A stretch of 64,000 bases of DNA, taken from an uncultured Clostridia bacterium. GTDB taxonomy: Bacteria > Bacillota > Clostridia > TANB77 > CAG-508. This document shows, in pieces, positions 45,400-54,757 of this stretch. The notes under the pieces were generated by a model. The model saw only the letters and a list, made by a program, of their open reading frames with translations, made no database searches and was not told where the DNA came from. The stretch's first letter is position 1. Each line of letters begins with the position of its first letter. The position numbers and the translations under genes are program-made. Where the stretch lies: assembly GCA_934141445.1 (NCBI GenBank), contig CAKPCF010000005.1, forward strand, positions 17,916 to 81,915, read 5' to 3'.

Positions 45400-47598
45400 A
45401 TGTCAGAGGAAAAAAATGCTACAATAGAAGAAATTATTGAAAATCAAAAGAAAAATTATAAAAATTCAGATTCAGCATTGATACAAAGAGCTTATGATTT
45501 TGCAAATTCATATCATGAAGGACAACTTAGAAAATCTGGAGAACCTTATCTTATTCACCCTTTAAATGTTGCTTATATTTTATCAACATTAGAGCTTGAT
45601 GATGAAACTATTTGTGCAGCTTTATTGCATGATATAGTTGAAGATACTCCAGTTACAAATGAAGATTTAAAAAGAGAATTTGGAGATGCAATTGCTGAAA
45701 TGGTTGCAGGTGTTACAAAACTTGGAACTTTAAGATATACTAGTGCTGAAGAGCAACAGGTTGAAAATTATAGAAAAATGTTCTTAGCAATGGGAAAAGA
45801 TATAAGAGTTATCTTAATAAAATTAGCAGATAGACTTCATAATATGAGAACATTGAAATTCTTAAAAAGAGATAGACAAATTGCAAATGCAAAAGAAACA
45901 ATGGATTTATATGCTCCACTTGCTAATCGTTTAGGTATATATTCTTTAAAATGGGAACTTGAAGATTTAAGCTTTAAATACTTATATCCAGAAGAATACC
46001 ATGAAATAGTTGTTGGATTAGATAAGAAAAGAGAAGAAAGACTAAAATTCTTAGACCAAATTCAACAAGATTTAGAAGCTGAAATGTCTGCACAACATAT
46101 AAAAGCAGAAGTTACAGGAAGAGCAAAACATTTATATAGTATTTATAGAAAAATGCAAAGAGATAACAAATCATTAGACCAAATTTATGATTTATTTGCA
46201 TTGCGTATATTGGTAGATGATGTAAAGGATTGCTATGCTGCACTTGGTGTTGTTCACGAACTATACACTCCAATGCCAGGAAGATTTAAAGATTATATAG
46301 CAGTTCCAAAGAAAAATATGTATCAATCAATACATACAACTTTACTTGGTCCAAAGGGAACACCATTTGAAGTTCAAATTCGTACTTGGGAAATGCATAG
46401 AACTGCTGAATTTGGTATTGCCGCACATTGGGCTTATAAAGAAGCTAGTAATAAAGGTAAAAAAGAAGCTGTTGTTGTTGAAGGTGATAAACTTGCTTGG
46501 CTTCGTGAAACTTTGGAATGGCAAAAAAATACACAAAATCCAGATGAATTTTTAAATACATTAAAAACAGAATTATTTGAAGATGAAGTTTACGTATTTA
46601 CTCCAAAGGGTATGATTAAAGTTATGCCAAGAGGTGGAACACCAATTGATTTTGCATATAGTATTCATGAACAAATTGGTCATAAGATGGTTGGCTGTAA
46701 GATAAATGGAAAGATGATGCCAATTATTACACATTTACATAATGGCGATATTGTTGAAATTATTACATCAGACCAAAGTAAAGGTCCAAGTAGAGATTGG
46801 CTTAAATTTGTTAAAAGTTCATCAGCTAAAAATAGAATAAATCAATGGTTTAAAAAGGCTGAAAGAACACAAAATATTGAAAAAGGAAAAGACCTTGTAG
46901 AAAAAGAAATAAAGAAATTGGGATTCAAAAATTCTGATTTATTAAAAAATGAATGGCTACAAGTAGTTTTAGACAGATATAAACTTGCTAGTGCAGATGA
47001 TATGTATGCTAGTGTTGGTTTTGGTGGAATGTCCGCAAATAAAGTTGTAGCAAGACTTTTAGAGGAATATAAAAAAGAACATGAAGAAGAAGATTTAGAC
47101 AAAAAGATTGAAGAACTTGCAACAGCAAAACCAATAAAATCTAAACCATCTAAAACAGGTGTAATTGTAAAAGGAATAGATAATTGTTTAGTAAAATTAT
47201 CTAGATGTTGTAATCCATTACCAGGAGATGAAATTATAGGATACATTACAAAAGGTAGAGGTGTATCAGTTCACCGTACAGATTGTATAAATTTAAAAGA
47301 TTTATTAAATGAAGAAAATAGAATGATTGATGTATACTGGTATGATGATGTAAAAGGTTCTTATAGTGCAAATATTGAAATATTTGCAAATGATAGAAAT
47401 GGTCTTTTAAAAGATGTTATTAAACAAGTAGACAATATAAAAGCAAAACTTATGGGAGTAAATGCTAGAACAAATAAAGAAAATATTACCAATATCAATA
47501 TCACAGTTGAAGTTGAAAATATTGACGAGCTAAAGAAATTACTAACAGCATTAAGAAATATTGAAAGCGTTTATGAAGTAAATAGAAAAAGAGGATAA
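45400..47598 (+). CDS. relA: Bifunctional (p)ppGpp synthetase/hydrolase
   Basis: This 732-residue protein has all Rel domains: an HD hydrolase domain with H77-D78 in 'ALLHDIVEDT', a synthetase domain ('VPKKNMYQSIHTTLLGPKG', 'VQIRTWEMHRTAEFGIAAHW'), a TGS domain ('VFTPKGMIKVMPRGGTPIDF'), a conserved-cysteine region ('RCCNPLPGDEIIG') and a C-terminal ACT domain. Both activities appear intact. It controls the stringent response on ribosomes. It lies between recJ and an MBL hydrolase. Confidence 0.96.
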   Translation: MSEEKNATIEEIIENQKKNYKNSDSALIQRAYDFANSYHEGQLRKSGEPYLIHPLNVAYILSTLELDDETICAALLHDIVEDTPVTNEDLKREFGDAIAEMVAGVTKLGTLRYTSAEEQQVENYRKMFLAMGKDIRVILIKLADRLHNMRTLKFLKRDRQIANAKETMDLYAPLANRLGIYSLKWELEDLSFKYLYPEEYHEIVVGLDKKREERLKFLDQIQQDLEAEMSAQHIKAEVTGRAKHLYSIYRKMQRDNKSLDQIYDLFALRILVDDVKDCYAALGVVHELYTPMPGRFKDYIAVPKKNMYQSIHTTLLGPKGTPFEVQIRTWEMHRTAEFGIAAHWAYKEASNKGKKEAVVVEGDKLAWLRETLEWQKNTQNPDEFLNTLKTELFEDEVYVFTPKGMIKVMPRGGTPIDFAYSIHEQIGHKMVGCKINGKMMPIITHLHNGDIVEIITSDQSKGPSRDWLKFVKSSSAKNRINQWFKKAERTQNIEKGKDLVEKEIKKLGFKNSDLLKNEWLQVVLDRYKLASADDMYASVGFGGMSANKVVARLLEEYKKEHEEEDLDKKIEELATAKPIKSKPSKTGVIVKGIDNCLVKLSRCCNPLPGDEIIGYITKGRGVSVHRTDCINLKDLLNEENRMIDVYWYDDVKGSYSANIEIFANDRNGLLKDVIKQVDNIKAKLMGVNARTNKENITNINITVEVENIDELKKLLTALRNIESVYEVNRKRG

Positions 47599-47627
47599 AC
47601 TTTTTGTAAATATTAAAGTAAACAGAG

Positions 47628-47681
47628 AAAGGAGCATATGATGTATTTAATTTATTAAATACATCATACGAAATAAAAATG
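47628..47681 (+). promoter_or_regulatory. Hairpin between ribosome site and start of MBL gene
   Basis: SD AAAGGAG (47628-47634) and ATG 47679 are separated by a perfect 13-bp stem (47638-47650 with 47655-47667, loop TTTA). A six-residue ORF, MMYLIY (47638-47658), starts in the 5' arm at good SD spacing and ends inside the hairpin. Confidence 0.65.
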
Positions 47682-48332
47682 ATACTAAAGAGAATTAGAG
47701 TTCATGCTGGTGGTCAAGGACTACTTACAAATTCATATATTGTGTATGATGAAGAAAAAAAAGAAGCTATGGTTATTGATCCAGGTGGTGAACCAGAAAA
47801 AATAATTGAAGTTTTAGATATATTAGGAATAGAAAAAATAAAATATATCTTTTTAACACATTGCCATGCTGATCACACAGGAGGAATAAGTGAACTAAAA
47901 AAAGTTAAAGGTGGAAAAATCCTTATAAGTCGTGATGATGCTGAAGGCTTATATAATGAATCAATAAGTTTAGCATATTATATAAAAGTGTCAAACCCAG
48001 AACTAGAAGCAGATTCTAGAATTGATGATGGAGATTTAATTCATGTTGGAAATTTAGAATTTAAAGTAATTGCAACACCAGGTCATACAAAAGGTGGAGT
48101 ATCATTATATTGTGAAAAAGAAAGATTAGTTTTTACAGGAGATACAATGTTTTCTGGAACTTGGGGCAGAACTGATTTACCAACAGGAAATTTTGAAGAG
48201 CTTATGAATTCAATAACTAATAAGTTAATGACATTGCCAGATGAAACAATATGTTATCCAGGTCATGGAAAAACAACAATGATAGAAGATGAAAAAAATA
48301 TATATTTAGATTTGAAAGAAAAAGATTTTTAA
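47679..48332 (+). CDS. MBL-fold metallohydrolase (glyoxalase II-like)
   Basis: This 217-residue beta-lactamase-fold protein has the metal motif 'LTHCHADHTGG', then 'ATPGHTKGGVSLYC', 'FTGDTMF' and 'CYPGHGKTT'. It resembles the YqgX/GloB-like hydrolases found between relA and hisS in Clostridia. The substrate is a thioester or similar, unproven. Its start codon is separated from the ribosome site by a hairpin. Confidence 0.88.
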   Translation: MILKRIRVHAGGQGLLTNSYIVYDEEKKEAMVIDPGGEPEKIIEVLDILGIEKIKYIFLTHCHADHTGGISELKKVKGGKILISRDDAEGLYNESISLAYYIKVSNPELEADSRIDDGDLIHVGNLEFKVIATPGHTKGGVSLYCEKERLVFTGDTMFSGTWGRTDLPTGNFEELMNSITNKLMTLPDETICYPGHGKTTMIEDEKNIYLDLKEKDF

Positions 48333-48390
48333 TAAGTGTAAAAATAGTTTTATGTACATATTAAAATTTGAGAAAATATAAATTAAATAG

Positions 48391-48430
48391 AAGGGAGTAT
48401 ATGATTAAATATCATATAAAAGTAAGATGA
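48391..48430 (+). promoter_or_regulatory. Hairpin and leader ORF between ribosome site and hisS start
   Basis: SD AAGGGAG (48391-48397) is followed at once by stem TATATGAT/ATCATATA (48398-48405 with 48411-48418), then 8 bases and ATG 48427. A nine-residue ORF, MIKYHIKVR (48401-48430), contains a His codon and ends as ATGA over the hisS start. Confidence 0.6.
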
Positions 48431-49752
48431 ATAAAGTAGAACCAAAAATTTTACCAGGTTTTATGGAATTATTACCACAAGACCAAATAAAATTTAATAA
48501 AATGTATGATACAATAAGAAGTGTATATGAAAAGTTTGGTTTCTTACCACTAGATACACCAGTATTAGAATATTCAGATGTTTTACTTGCAAAAGCTGGT
48601 GGAGAAACTGAAAAACAAATATATAGATTTTTAAAAGGTGATACAGATATTTCAATGAGATTTGATTTAACTGTGCCACTTGCAAGATATGTATCACAAA
48701 GATACAATGATTTAACATTTCCATTTAAAAGATATCAAATGAGTAAAGTATATCGTGGAGAAAGACAACAAAAAGGAAGATATAGAGAATTTTATCAATG
48801 TGATATTGATATTATTGGAAATGAGAGTTTAGATTTAGTATATGATGCAGAAATACCTACAATTATATATCATGTATTTAAAGAATTAAATATTGGTGAA
48901 TTTGTAATAAAAATCAACAATAGAAAAGTTTTAAATGGCTTTTTCAGTTCTTTAGATTTAAGTGAAAAGGTAACAGATATTTTAAGAATAATTGATAAAA
49001 TTGATAAAATTGGAAAAGAAGCAGTAAAAAAAGAACTTATAAATATTGGAGTTTCAGATGAAAAATGTAATTCAATATTAGAATTTATTGAAATTACTGG
49101 TTCAAATGATGAAATTTTATCAAAATTAGATAGTTTAAATATTGAAAATGAAGTATTTGTAAATGGACTTTCTGAACTTAAACAAGTAGTTAAAAATTTA
49201 AGAGCATTTAATGTTCCAGAAGAGAATTTTATTATAAACTTAACTATAGCAAGGGGACTAGATTATTATACAGGAACTGTATATGAAACAAATTTAGTAA
49301 AATATCCAGAACTTGGAAGTATTTGTTCAGGTGGTAGATACGAAAATTTAACAGAATACTATACTAAACAAAAATTACCAGGAATAGGAATTTCAATAGG
49401 TTTAACAAGATTATTCTCACAATTAAAAGATATAGGAATTTTAGATGAAAAGCCAGAGGAAAAGAGTGTTACAAAAGTATTAGTAATGGATATAGGAAAT
49501 CAAGACTTTGACTATATGTTAAAGGTTGCAACAGCTTTTAGAGAATCTGGAATTCAAACAGATGTATATTATGGAGATAAAGGAATGAAAGCGAAAATGA
49601 AATATGCTAATAAATTATATATTCCTTATGTAGCTATAATAGGAGAAGATGAAGTTAAAAATAATACAGTATCTTTGAAAAATATGTTTACTGGAGAGCA
49701 AAAAACAATTTCTGTAGATGAAATAAAATTTGGAAAAGAAGTTTTATTTTAA
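48427..49752 (+). CDS. hisS: Histidyl-tRNA synthetase
   Basis: This 441-residue class II synthetase has motif 2 'YRGERQQKGRYREFYQCDID', the histidine-specific motifs 'RFDLTVPLARYV' and 'RGLDYYTGTVYE', and motif 3 'GIGISIGLTRLF', followed by an anticodon-binding domain ('VLVMDIGNQDF', 'QTDVYYGDKGMKAKMKYA'). No T-box leader lies upstream. The start is behind a short hairpin and a leader ORF with ATGA coupling. Confidence 0.96.
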   Translation: MNKVEPKILPGFMELLPQDQIKFNKMYDTIRSVYEKFGFLPLDTPVLEYSDVLLAKAGGETEKQIYRFLKGDTDISMRFDLTVPLARYVSQRYNDLTFPFKRYQMSKVYRGERQQKGRYREFYQCDIDIIGNESLDLVYDAEIPTIIYHVFKELNIGEFVIKINNRKVLNGFFSSLDLSEKVTDILRIIDKIDKIGKEAVKKELINIGVSDEKCNSILEFIEITGSNDEILSKLDSLNIENEVFVNGLSELKQVVKNLRAFNVPEENFIINLTIARGLDYYTGTVYETNLVKYPELGSICSGGRYENLTEYYTKQKLPGIGISIGLTRLFSQLKDIGILDEKPEEKSVTKVLVMDIGNQDFDYMLKVATAFRESGIQTDVYYGDKGMKAKMKYANKLYIPYVAIIGEDEVKNNTVSLKNMFTGEQKTISVDEIKFGKEVLF

Positions 49753-49807
49753 ATGATTACCTTAGATATAAAATTTATAAATTACTCGATTCTTTACAAA
49801 AATAAAG

Positions 49808-49877
49808 AAATTCTAATTCAATTTTATGGCACCCTTTCACAAGATGTGAACTATTTCCATAAAATTTCATAGAATTT
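49808..49877. terminator. Large convergent hairpin between hisS and pepV
   Basis: AAATTCTA pairs with TAGAATTT (49808-49815 and 49870-49877), and inside this AATTTTATGG pairs with CCATAAAATT (49820-49829 and 49857-49866). It probably separates the convergent genes. Confidence 0.6.
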
Positions 49878-49967
49878 CTAAATTTTTTCAATCATATTCG
49901 TAATTTAATAAAATTTTATATTTAAGGTATTTTTTTATAATTAAAAAGCTCTAATATGTTTTTAAAA

Positions 49968-51383
49968 TTAAATTTTATCAGTTGCTAATTTATAAATTGC
50001 GTTTGCATAAATGTATGCAGATGTCATAAGTTTGTCGATATCAATAAATTCATTTGCTTGATGACACATATCTGTATCTCCTGGCATATTTGCACCATAA
50101 GATACAAAGTTTGGGAATGCTCTTGCATAAGTGCCACCGCCAATTGCAACTGCTTCAAGATTGCTATTAGTTTCTTTATTATAAATATCAACTAGTGTTT
50201 TTACTAAATAGCTGTCTTTAGAAACACATAAAGGATTTTGTCTACCTAATACATTAACTTCAATATTTTCATAAAATCTGATTAATTGTTTATATTTTAA
50301 AATTATATCGTCTAAAGAGGTATGAACAGGAACTCTTAAATTAATCTTAATTTTTAATTTTTCATTTTCAAATTTTACATTTCCTACATTTGAAGTTAGA
50401 GAACCAGACTCATCTGCAATAATAGAATTTTCTTTAAATTCTGTAGCATATTCAATATCTTTTCTTGACAAGAATTCGGGACTTTCTATTTCAAATATAC
50501 CTAAATGAAACAATTTTTGCAAATATTTAATTCCTTCTTCATTTGGATCAAAATTATTTATAAGATATTTAAAGAGATTTGTTATGGCATTTTTTCCAAG
50601 CTCTGGGTGTGCTGCATGTGCTGCAATACCAGTTGAAATTATTTTGTAAGTATTGTTATCTAAATTTTCAATTTTTATATTGTTTGCGTTTTTCCATTGT
50701 TTTTCATTATTAGTTTTTAATGTAATAGAACAATATTTAGGAACAACATTGATAGCATTTTGATTGCAATTGATTTCTAAAATTTCTGTATCCTTTATAT
50801 TAAATGGATGAGCAATTTCAAGTGATAATATTCCTTTTTCAGCATATATAGCTGGGAAGTTAGCATCTGGGCTAAATCCAATAGTTGGAGCTTCTTCATG
50901 ATTTTTATAATATTCAATACATTTCCAAGATTTTTCTTCATTTAAACCAATAATAAGTCTAACTCTTCTAGAAACTTTCATGGTATCTGCAATAGCTTTC
51001 ATTGCAAATAAACTTGCAACAACAGGACCTTTATCATCAATAGTCCCTCTACCAAAAATTTTATTATCTCTTATAACAGGTCTAAATGGTGGCGTTGTCC
51101 AACCATCTTCAACATGAGCTGGCACAACATCTAAATGTCCAATTATTCCAACTAGTTCAGCACCTTCACCAAATTCAATATATCCACAGTATCCATCTAT
51201 ATTTTTAGTACGAAAACCCATCTGTTTTCCTAAATTTAAAATGTATTCTAAAGCTTTATTACAATTTTCTCCAAAAGGAAATTCAGAATTTGAATTTTCA
51301 TCTGAAACACTAGGAATTTCAACTAAATCACTTATAGTTTTTATTATATTATCTTTATTATTATTTAAGTGTTCTTTAAACAT
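49968..51383 (-). CDS. pepV: M20-family dipeptidase (PepV/Sapep)
   Basis: This 471-residue metallopeptidase has 'GIIGHLDVVPAHVEDGW' (metal His), 'GRGTIDDKGPVVASLFAM' (bridging Asp), 'GLNEEKSWKCIEYY' (catalytic Glu pair) and late 'CHQANEFIDIDKL' (metal His). It hydrolyses dipeptides in the cytoplasm. It is the only minus-strand gene in the right half and has its own promoter. Confidence 0.93.
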   Translation of the reverse strand: MFKEHLNNNKDNIIKTISDLVEIPSVSDENSNSEFPFGENCNKALEYILNLGKQMGFRTKNIDGYCGYIEFGEGAELVGIIGHLDVVPAHVEDGWTTPPFRPVIRDNKIFGRGTIDDKGPVVASLFAMKAIADTMKVSRRVRLIIGLNEEKSWKCIEYYKNHEEAPTIGFSPDANFPAIYAEKGILSLEIAHPFNIKDTEILEINCNQNAINVVPKYCSITLKTNNEKQWKNANNIKIENLDNNTYKIISTGIAAHAAHPELGKNAITNLFKYLINNFDPNEEGIKYLQKLFHLGIFEIESPEFLSRKDIEYATEFKENSIIADESGSLTSNVGNVKFENEKLKIKINLRVPVHTSLDDIILKYKQLIRFYENIEVNVLGRQNPLCVSKDSYLVKTLVDIYNKETNSNLEAVAIGGGTYARAFPNFVSYGANMPGDTDMCHQANEFIDIDKLMTSAYIYANAIYKLATDKI

Positions 51384-51415
51384 TAAATCACTCCTTTAAC
51401 TAAATTATATGAGTT

Positions 51416-51443
51416 ATTTTATAATAAAGAACAAAAAAGTCAA
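51416..51443 (-). promoter_or_regulatory. Sigma-A promoter of pepV
   Basis: Read on the minus strand, TTGACT (51438-51443), a 16-bp spacer and TAAAAT (51416-51421). Confidence 0.55.
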
Positions 51444-51531
51444 GATGAATTAAGTATTGATATAGAACAAATTTTAATTTATATATTTATTTATAGAAAA
51501 TTATATGTTATGATATCCTATATAAAATTTG

Positions 51532-51568
51532 AAAGGAGTTTATGAAGCAATTCATATATTGAAAAATG
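51532..51568 (+). promoter_or_regulatory. Hairpin between ribosome site and start of the CmpB-like gene
   Basis: SD AAAGGAG (51532-51538), stem TATGAA/TTCATA (51541-51546 with 51551-51556), then 9 bases and ATG 51566. A short ORF, MKQFIY (51542-51562), starts in the stem. Confidence 0.5.
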
Positions 51569-52636
51569 GATATTAGACAAATCGAAACATATTTTATGAT
51601 TTTCTTTTTCTATTCAATTTTAGGCTGGATGATGGAATCTTTTGGAAGTATATTTAATAAAAAGGTTGGAAAATTCGTAAATAGAGGTTTTTTAATAGGA
51701 CCATATTGTCCTGTATATGGATATGGTGTTTTACTTATAACCATATTTCTTCAAAAATATACAGATGATTTTCCTGTATTATTTGTATTAGCATTTGTTT
51801 TATGCGGTACATTAGAGTATTTTACGAGCTATTTTATGGAAAAATTGTTTAATGCTAGATGGTGGGATTATTCTTCTAAAAAATTTAATATAAATGGTAG
51901 AATTTGCTTAGAAACTTTATTACCATTTGGAATAGTTGGCTCTATCATTTTAAAATATGTTAATCCTTTTTATTTGGGAATAATAAATAAAATTCCAGAT
52001 AATGTATTTCATTGGGTAGTTGGAATTTTATTTACAATAATGATAATAGATACAATAGTATCATTCTTTATTATTAGTAATTTAAAGAAAGTATCAGATA
52101 ATGTTGGAGATGGTGAACCTAAAGATAATACTCAAGAAATTTCTAAAAAGGTTAAAGAAACAACAGAGGAATTTACTCATAAAGTTATAGGTAATGCTGA
52201 AGAAATGGCTATGATGTTTACATCTCAGGTATATCATGTTTCTAGAAAAATGAATGTAGGAACAAAAAGGTTTACAAGAAATTTAAAGCACAGTACCAAA
52301 AAGATTACAAATGTTTTATTATTAACGCCACATGAAGTTTCTGAAAAAGTAAAGAAGAATAGTGACATTTATAAAAAAATGCTTGAAAGTAAAGCTATTA
52401 TTAACCAAAAAGTTCAAAATAGTAAAGAAACTATACAAAGAAAGATTGAAGAGAGCAAAAATGATTTATCAAATAAAATTAAACATATAACTATGACACA
52501 AGAAGAAGCAGAACAGAAAATAAAAAATGTATTTGCTAAAAAATCAATATTTCATAAGCGTTTAACAGAAGCTTTCCCAAGCTTAAAAATAAATTTGAAA
52601 ACTAATAAAAATGAAAACAAAAATGACAAAAAATAG
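51566..52636 (+). CDS. CmpB-like membrane protein, paralogue of 2629-3651
   Basis: This 356-residue protein has the membrane domain first ('GWMMESFGS', 'GPYCPVYGYG', 'WWDYSSKKFNINGRICLE') and a long charged coiled coil afterwards (~185-356). The paralogue at 2629 has its coiled coil at the N-terminus, so the extra domain was gained or placed independently. The family is named for a putative ABC-transporter role, but no ATPase gene is adjacent. Its start lies behind a small hairpin. Confidence 0.75.
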   Translation: MDIRQIETYFMIFFFYSILGWMMESFGSIFNKKVGKFVNRGFLIGPYCPVYGYGVLLITIFLQKYTDDFPVLFVLAFVLCGTLEYFTSYFMEKLFNARWWDYSSKKFNINGRICLETLLPFGIVGSIILKYVNPFYLGIINKIPDNVFHWVVGILFTIMIIDTIVSFFIISNLKKVSDNVGDGEPKDNTQEISKKVKETTEEFTHKVIGNAEEMAMMFTSQVYHVSRKMNVGTKRFTRNLKHSTKKITNVLLLTPHEVSEKVKKNSDIYKKMLESKAIINQKVQNSKETIQRKIEESKNDLSNKIKHITMTQEEAEQKIKNVFAKKSIFHKRLTEAFPSLKINLKTNKNENKNDKK

Positions 52637-52644
52637 TAAAATTG

Positions 52645-52673
52645 TTGTAATTTAAATTTAAGATATATATAAT
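52645..52673 (+). promoter_or_regulatory. Sigma-A promoter of pfkA
   Basis: TTGTAA (52645-52650), 17 bp and TATAAT (52668-52673). Confidence 0.6.
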
Positions 52674-52736
52674 AAAAAAAGAAATTGGTTAAACTAAAGA
52701 ATGTTTAATTAGAAAAATACTTAGGAGGAAGGTTTA

Positions 52737-53873
52737 ATGAAAAGAGTTGCAATACTTGCAAATGGTGGAGATGTTTCAGGATTTAATGCTGTTATTCGTG
52801 CAATAGTAAAAACAGCAGAGCATAATAATGTTGAATGTTATGGATTTATAGATGGATATAGAGGTTTACTAAAAAATAATTACATTAAATTAAGTAGTGC
52901 AGATACTGCATCAGGAATTTTACAAAAAGGTGGTTCTATTATATCATCATCGACTAATGCAAATGTTTTTCACTATAAAGTAGAAGGTGCAAATGGAGAA
53001 GTTGAATACAAAGATTTATCTGATGTATGTGTTCAAAATGTAAAAGATGATGACTTTGATTGCATATTTACATTAGGAGGAGATAGTACACAAAAATCAG
53101 CAAGAGATTTATCTTTAAAAGGTATTAAGGTTATAGGTGTACCAAAAACAATTGATAATGATGTTGCGTGTACAGATATAACATTTGGATATAATACAGC
53201 TGTTTCTGTTGCGGCAGAAGCATTAGACAGACTTCATACAACAGCAGAAACTCATCACAGAATAATGGTACTAGAAGTTATGGGAAGAGAAGCTGGTTGG
53301 ATTGCATTAGAGTCAGCAATAGCAGGTGGTGCTGATGTGGCTTTAATACCAGAAATTCCTTATGACATAAATAAAGCAGTAGATGCTATTAAGAAAAGAC
53401 AATCAATTGGTAAAAACTTTGCAATAGTTGTTGTATCAGAAGGTGCTTTTCCAAAAGGTGGAGACATTTCTGTTACTGATGAAAGAAATGGTGGCGAAGG
53501 TGTTATCAATATTAAACTTGGTGGAGCAGGAGAAAAAGTCGCAAGGGAACTAGAAGAACTTACAGGATTAACAGCAAGATGTACTGTTTTAGGATATATG
53601 CAAAGAGGTGGAACTCCAACAGCTTATGATAGAGTATTATCAACTAAGTATGGTGCTAAAGCAATGGAACTTGCTTTAGAAGGAAAATTTAATGTGTTAA
53701 CTGTTTTGAAAAATGGAAAATTAGATTCAGTACCATTAGAAGATGTTGTTGGTGATAATAAAGAAATAGGTGCAGTACAAGGTGGCACAGCTGTAAGTAA
53801 TGTAAGAGTTGTTACAATGGACCACGATTTAGTAAAAACTGCTAGAGACATAGGAATTTGCCTTGGTGATTAA
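52737..53873 (+). CDS. pfkA: 6-phosphofructokinase with unusual phosphoryl-donor residues
   Basis: This 378-residue protein has the PFK motifs 'GGDVSGFNAVIRAIV', 'LGGDSTQKSARDL', 'PKTIDNDVACTDITFGYNTA', 'EVMGREAGWIALES' and 'GYMQRGGTPTAYDR'. Catalytic D140 is present. At the donor-specificity site, Gly marks ATP enzymes and Asp marks pyrophosphate enzymes; here it is S117 (GGDST). K137 in PKTIDND matches pyrophosphate and atypical ATP enzymes. Donor use cannot be decided. It phosphorylates fructose 6-phosphate in glycolysis. It is preceded by AGGAGGAAGG. Confidence 0.9.
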   Translation: MKRVAILANGGDVSGFNAVIRAIVKTAEHNNVECYGFIDGYRGLLKNNYIKLSSADTASGILQKGGSIISSSTNANVFHYKVEGANGEVEYKDLSDVCVQNVKDDDFDCIFTLGGDSTQKSARDLSLKGIKVIGVPKTIDNDVACTDITFGYNTAVSVAAEALDRLHTTAETHHRIMVLEVMGREAGWIALESAIAGGADVALIPEIPYDINKAVDAIKKRQSIGKNFAIVVVSEGAFPKGGDISVTDERNGGEGVINIKLGGAGEKVARELEELTGLTARCTVLGYMQRGGTPTAYDRVLSTKYGAKAMELALEGKFNVLTVLKNGKLDSVPLEDVVGDNKEIGAVQGGTAVSNVRVVTMDHDLVKTARDIGICLGD

Positions 53874-53874
53874 A

Positions 53875-53903
53875 TTGACAATTTTACATAATTATGTTAA
53901 AAT
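53875..53903 (+). promoter_or_regulatory. Consensus sigma-A promoter of the second foreign gene
   Basis: TTGACA (53875-53880), 17 bp and TAAAAT (53898-53903), beginning one base after the pfkA stop. A leader hairpin CTGACAAGAGG/CCTCTTGTTAG follows at 53927-53951. Confidence 0.75.
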
Positions 53904-53982
53904 AATTATGTTCGAATATATACCAACTGACAAGAGGATTCCTCTTGTTAGTACAAACCTCTTTTTGAGAGAAAGGCATACC

Positions 53983-54705
53983 ATGATTGACAAAAAGAAA
54001 CAGCAGGAAAATATGGAATACTTGCGGTTTGAAGCCACTTTAGGCTGTGAATCAGCAAAGCAATATCTGAGTTGGCTTGATTTTTCTCGGGCACTGCACC
54101 AACATTTTAATGAAGAAAAATATTTTGAAGAAAACTATGCTAAACCTGTTTTCTCTACTGTAGAGGAAAAAAGTGACTTGGCAAAAGAAGGGCTGCCTGA
54201 CATGTTGAAGGATGAACGGAATGCCTATTACAATTGGCAACCAGACCAAGATTTTGAAAAAAATCTTTTAAACGGAATTTCAACTTGGAAAGTTTGGGGT
54301 GAGGCAACAAAAGAATACTTTAAGCCGATGGTTTATCGCCCGATGAATTTCAGCGAGAATGACTGGTTGGTTCCTGTTAGTGTGTTTTATGCTACAGACA
54401 AAGTTTGTAGATTACCACAACGGTATGAATTCACAGATGGCATTCATGACAAGCCTAAGCCTTATGAGTATCTCGAGTGGGAACACGAATGTAGAACGTA
54501 TAGAGCAAGAAAGCGTAATTGGATCAATACTGTTGAATTCATGTTGCAAAAGCCGGTTGCGGATTTTACTACGTACATGGGTGTCTTTAAAGAGCAAGGC
54601 TTCTTAATTCAGGAGATGTACTTGTGCTTTGTACGAAAAGGCAGTCTGGAACGATTTGCTAAAATGTACAGCAAATATGCCAATTATATTGACGCTTTAA
54701 AGTAA
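53983..54705 (+). CDS. Unknown protein, probably horizontally acquired
   Basis: I do not recognise this 240-residue protein. It is soluble and rich in Trp, Tyr, Phe and Glu (for example 'NAYYNWQPDQDFEKNLL' and 'YEYLEWEHECRTYRARKRNW'), without signal peptide or membrane segment. Codons such as CGG, CTG, GCC and GGC and 45% G+C in 54181-54240 differ from the host genes. ATG 53983 follows AGAAAGG; the frame is open upstream to 53863, but that covers the promoter and leader hairpin. Own promoter, leader and terminator make it a single-gene cassette like 19739-20398. Confidence 0.7.
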   Translation: MIDKKKQQENMEYLRFEATLGCESAKQYLSWLDFSRALHQHFNEEKYFEENYAKPVFSTVEEKSDLAKEGLPDMLKDERNAYYNWQPDQDFEKNLLNGISTWKVWGEATKEYFKPMVYRPMNFSENDWLVPVSVFYATDKVCRLPQRYEFTDGIHDKPKPYEYLEWEHECRTYRARKRNWINTVEFMLQKPVADFTTYMGVFKEQGFLIQEMYLCFVRKGSLERFAKMYSKYANYIDALK

Positions 54706-54757
54706 TTCACAGGTCAAACTAAAACTGAAAAAATAAATCTTAACGAGAGGTGATGTT

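Noticed and set aside
46346..46555. 69-codon plus-strand open frame inside relA
   Set aside because: It is out of frame with an intact relA and has no ribosome site.
48333..48426. T-box riboswitch before hisS
   Set aside because: The gap is under 100 bp and has no T-box core sequence or specifier stem.
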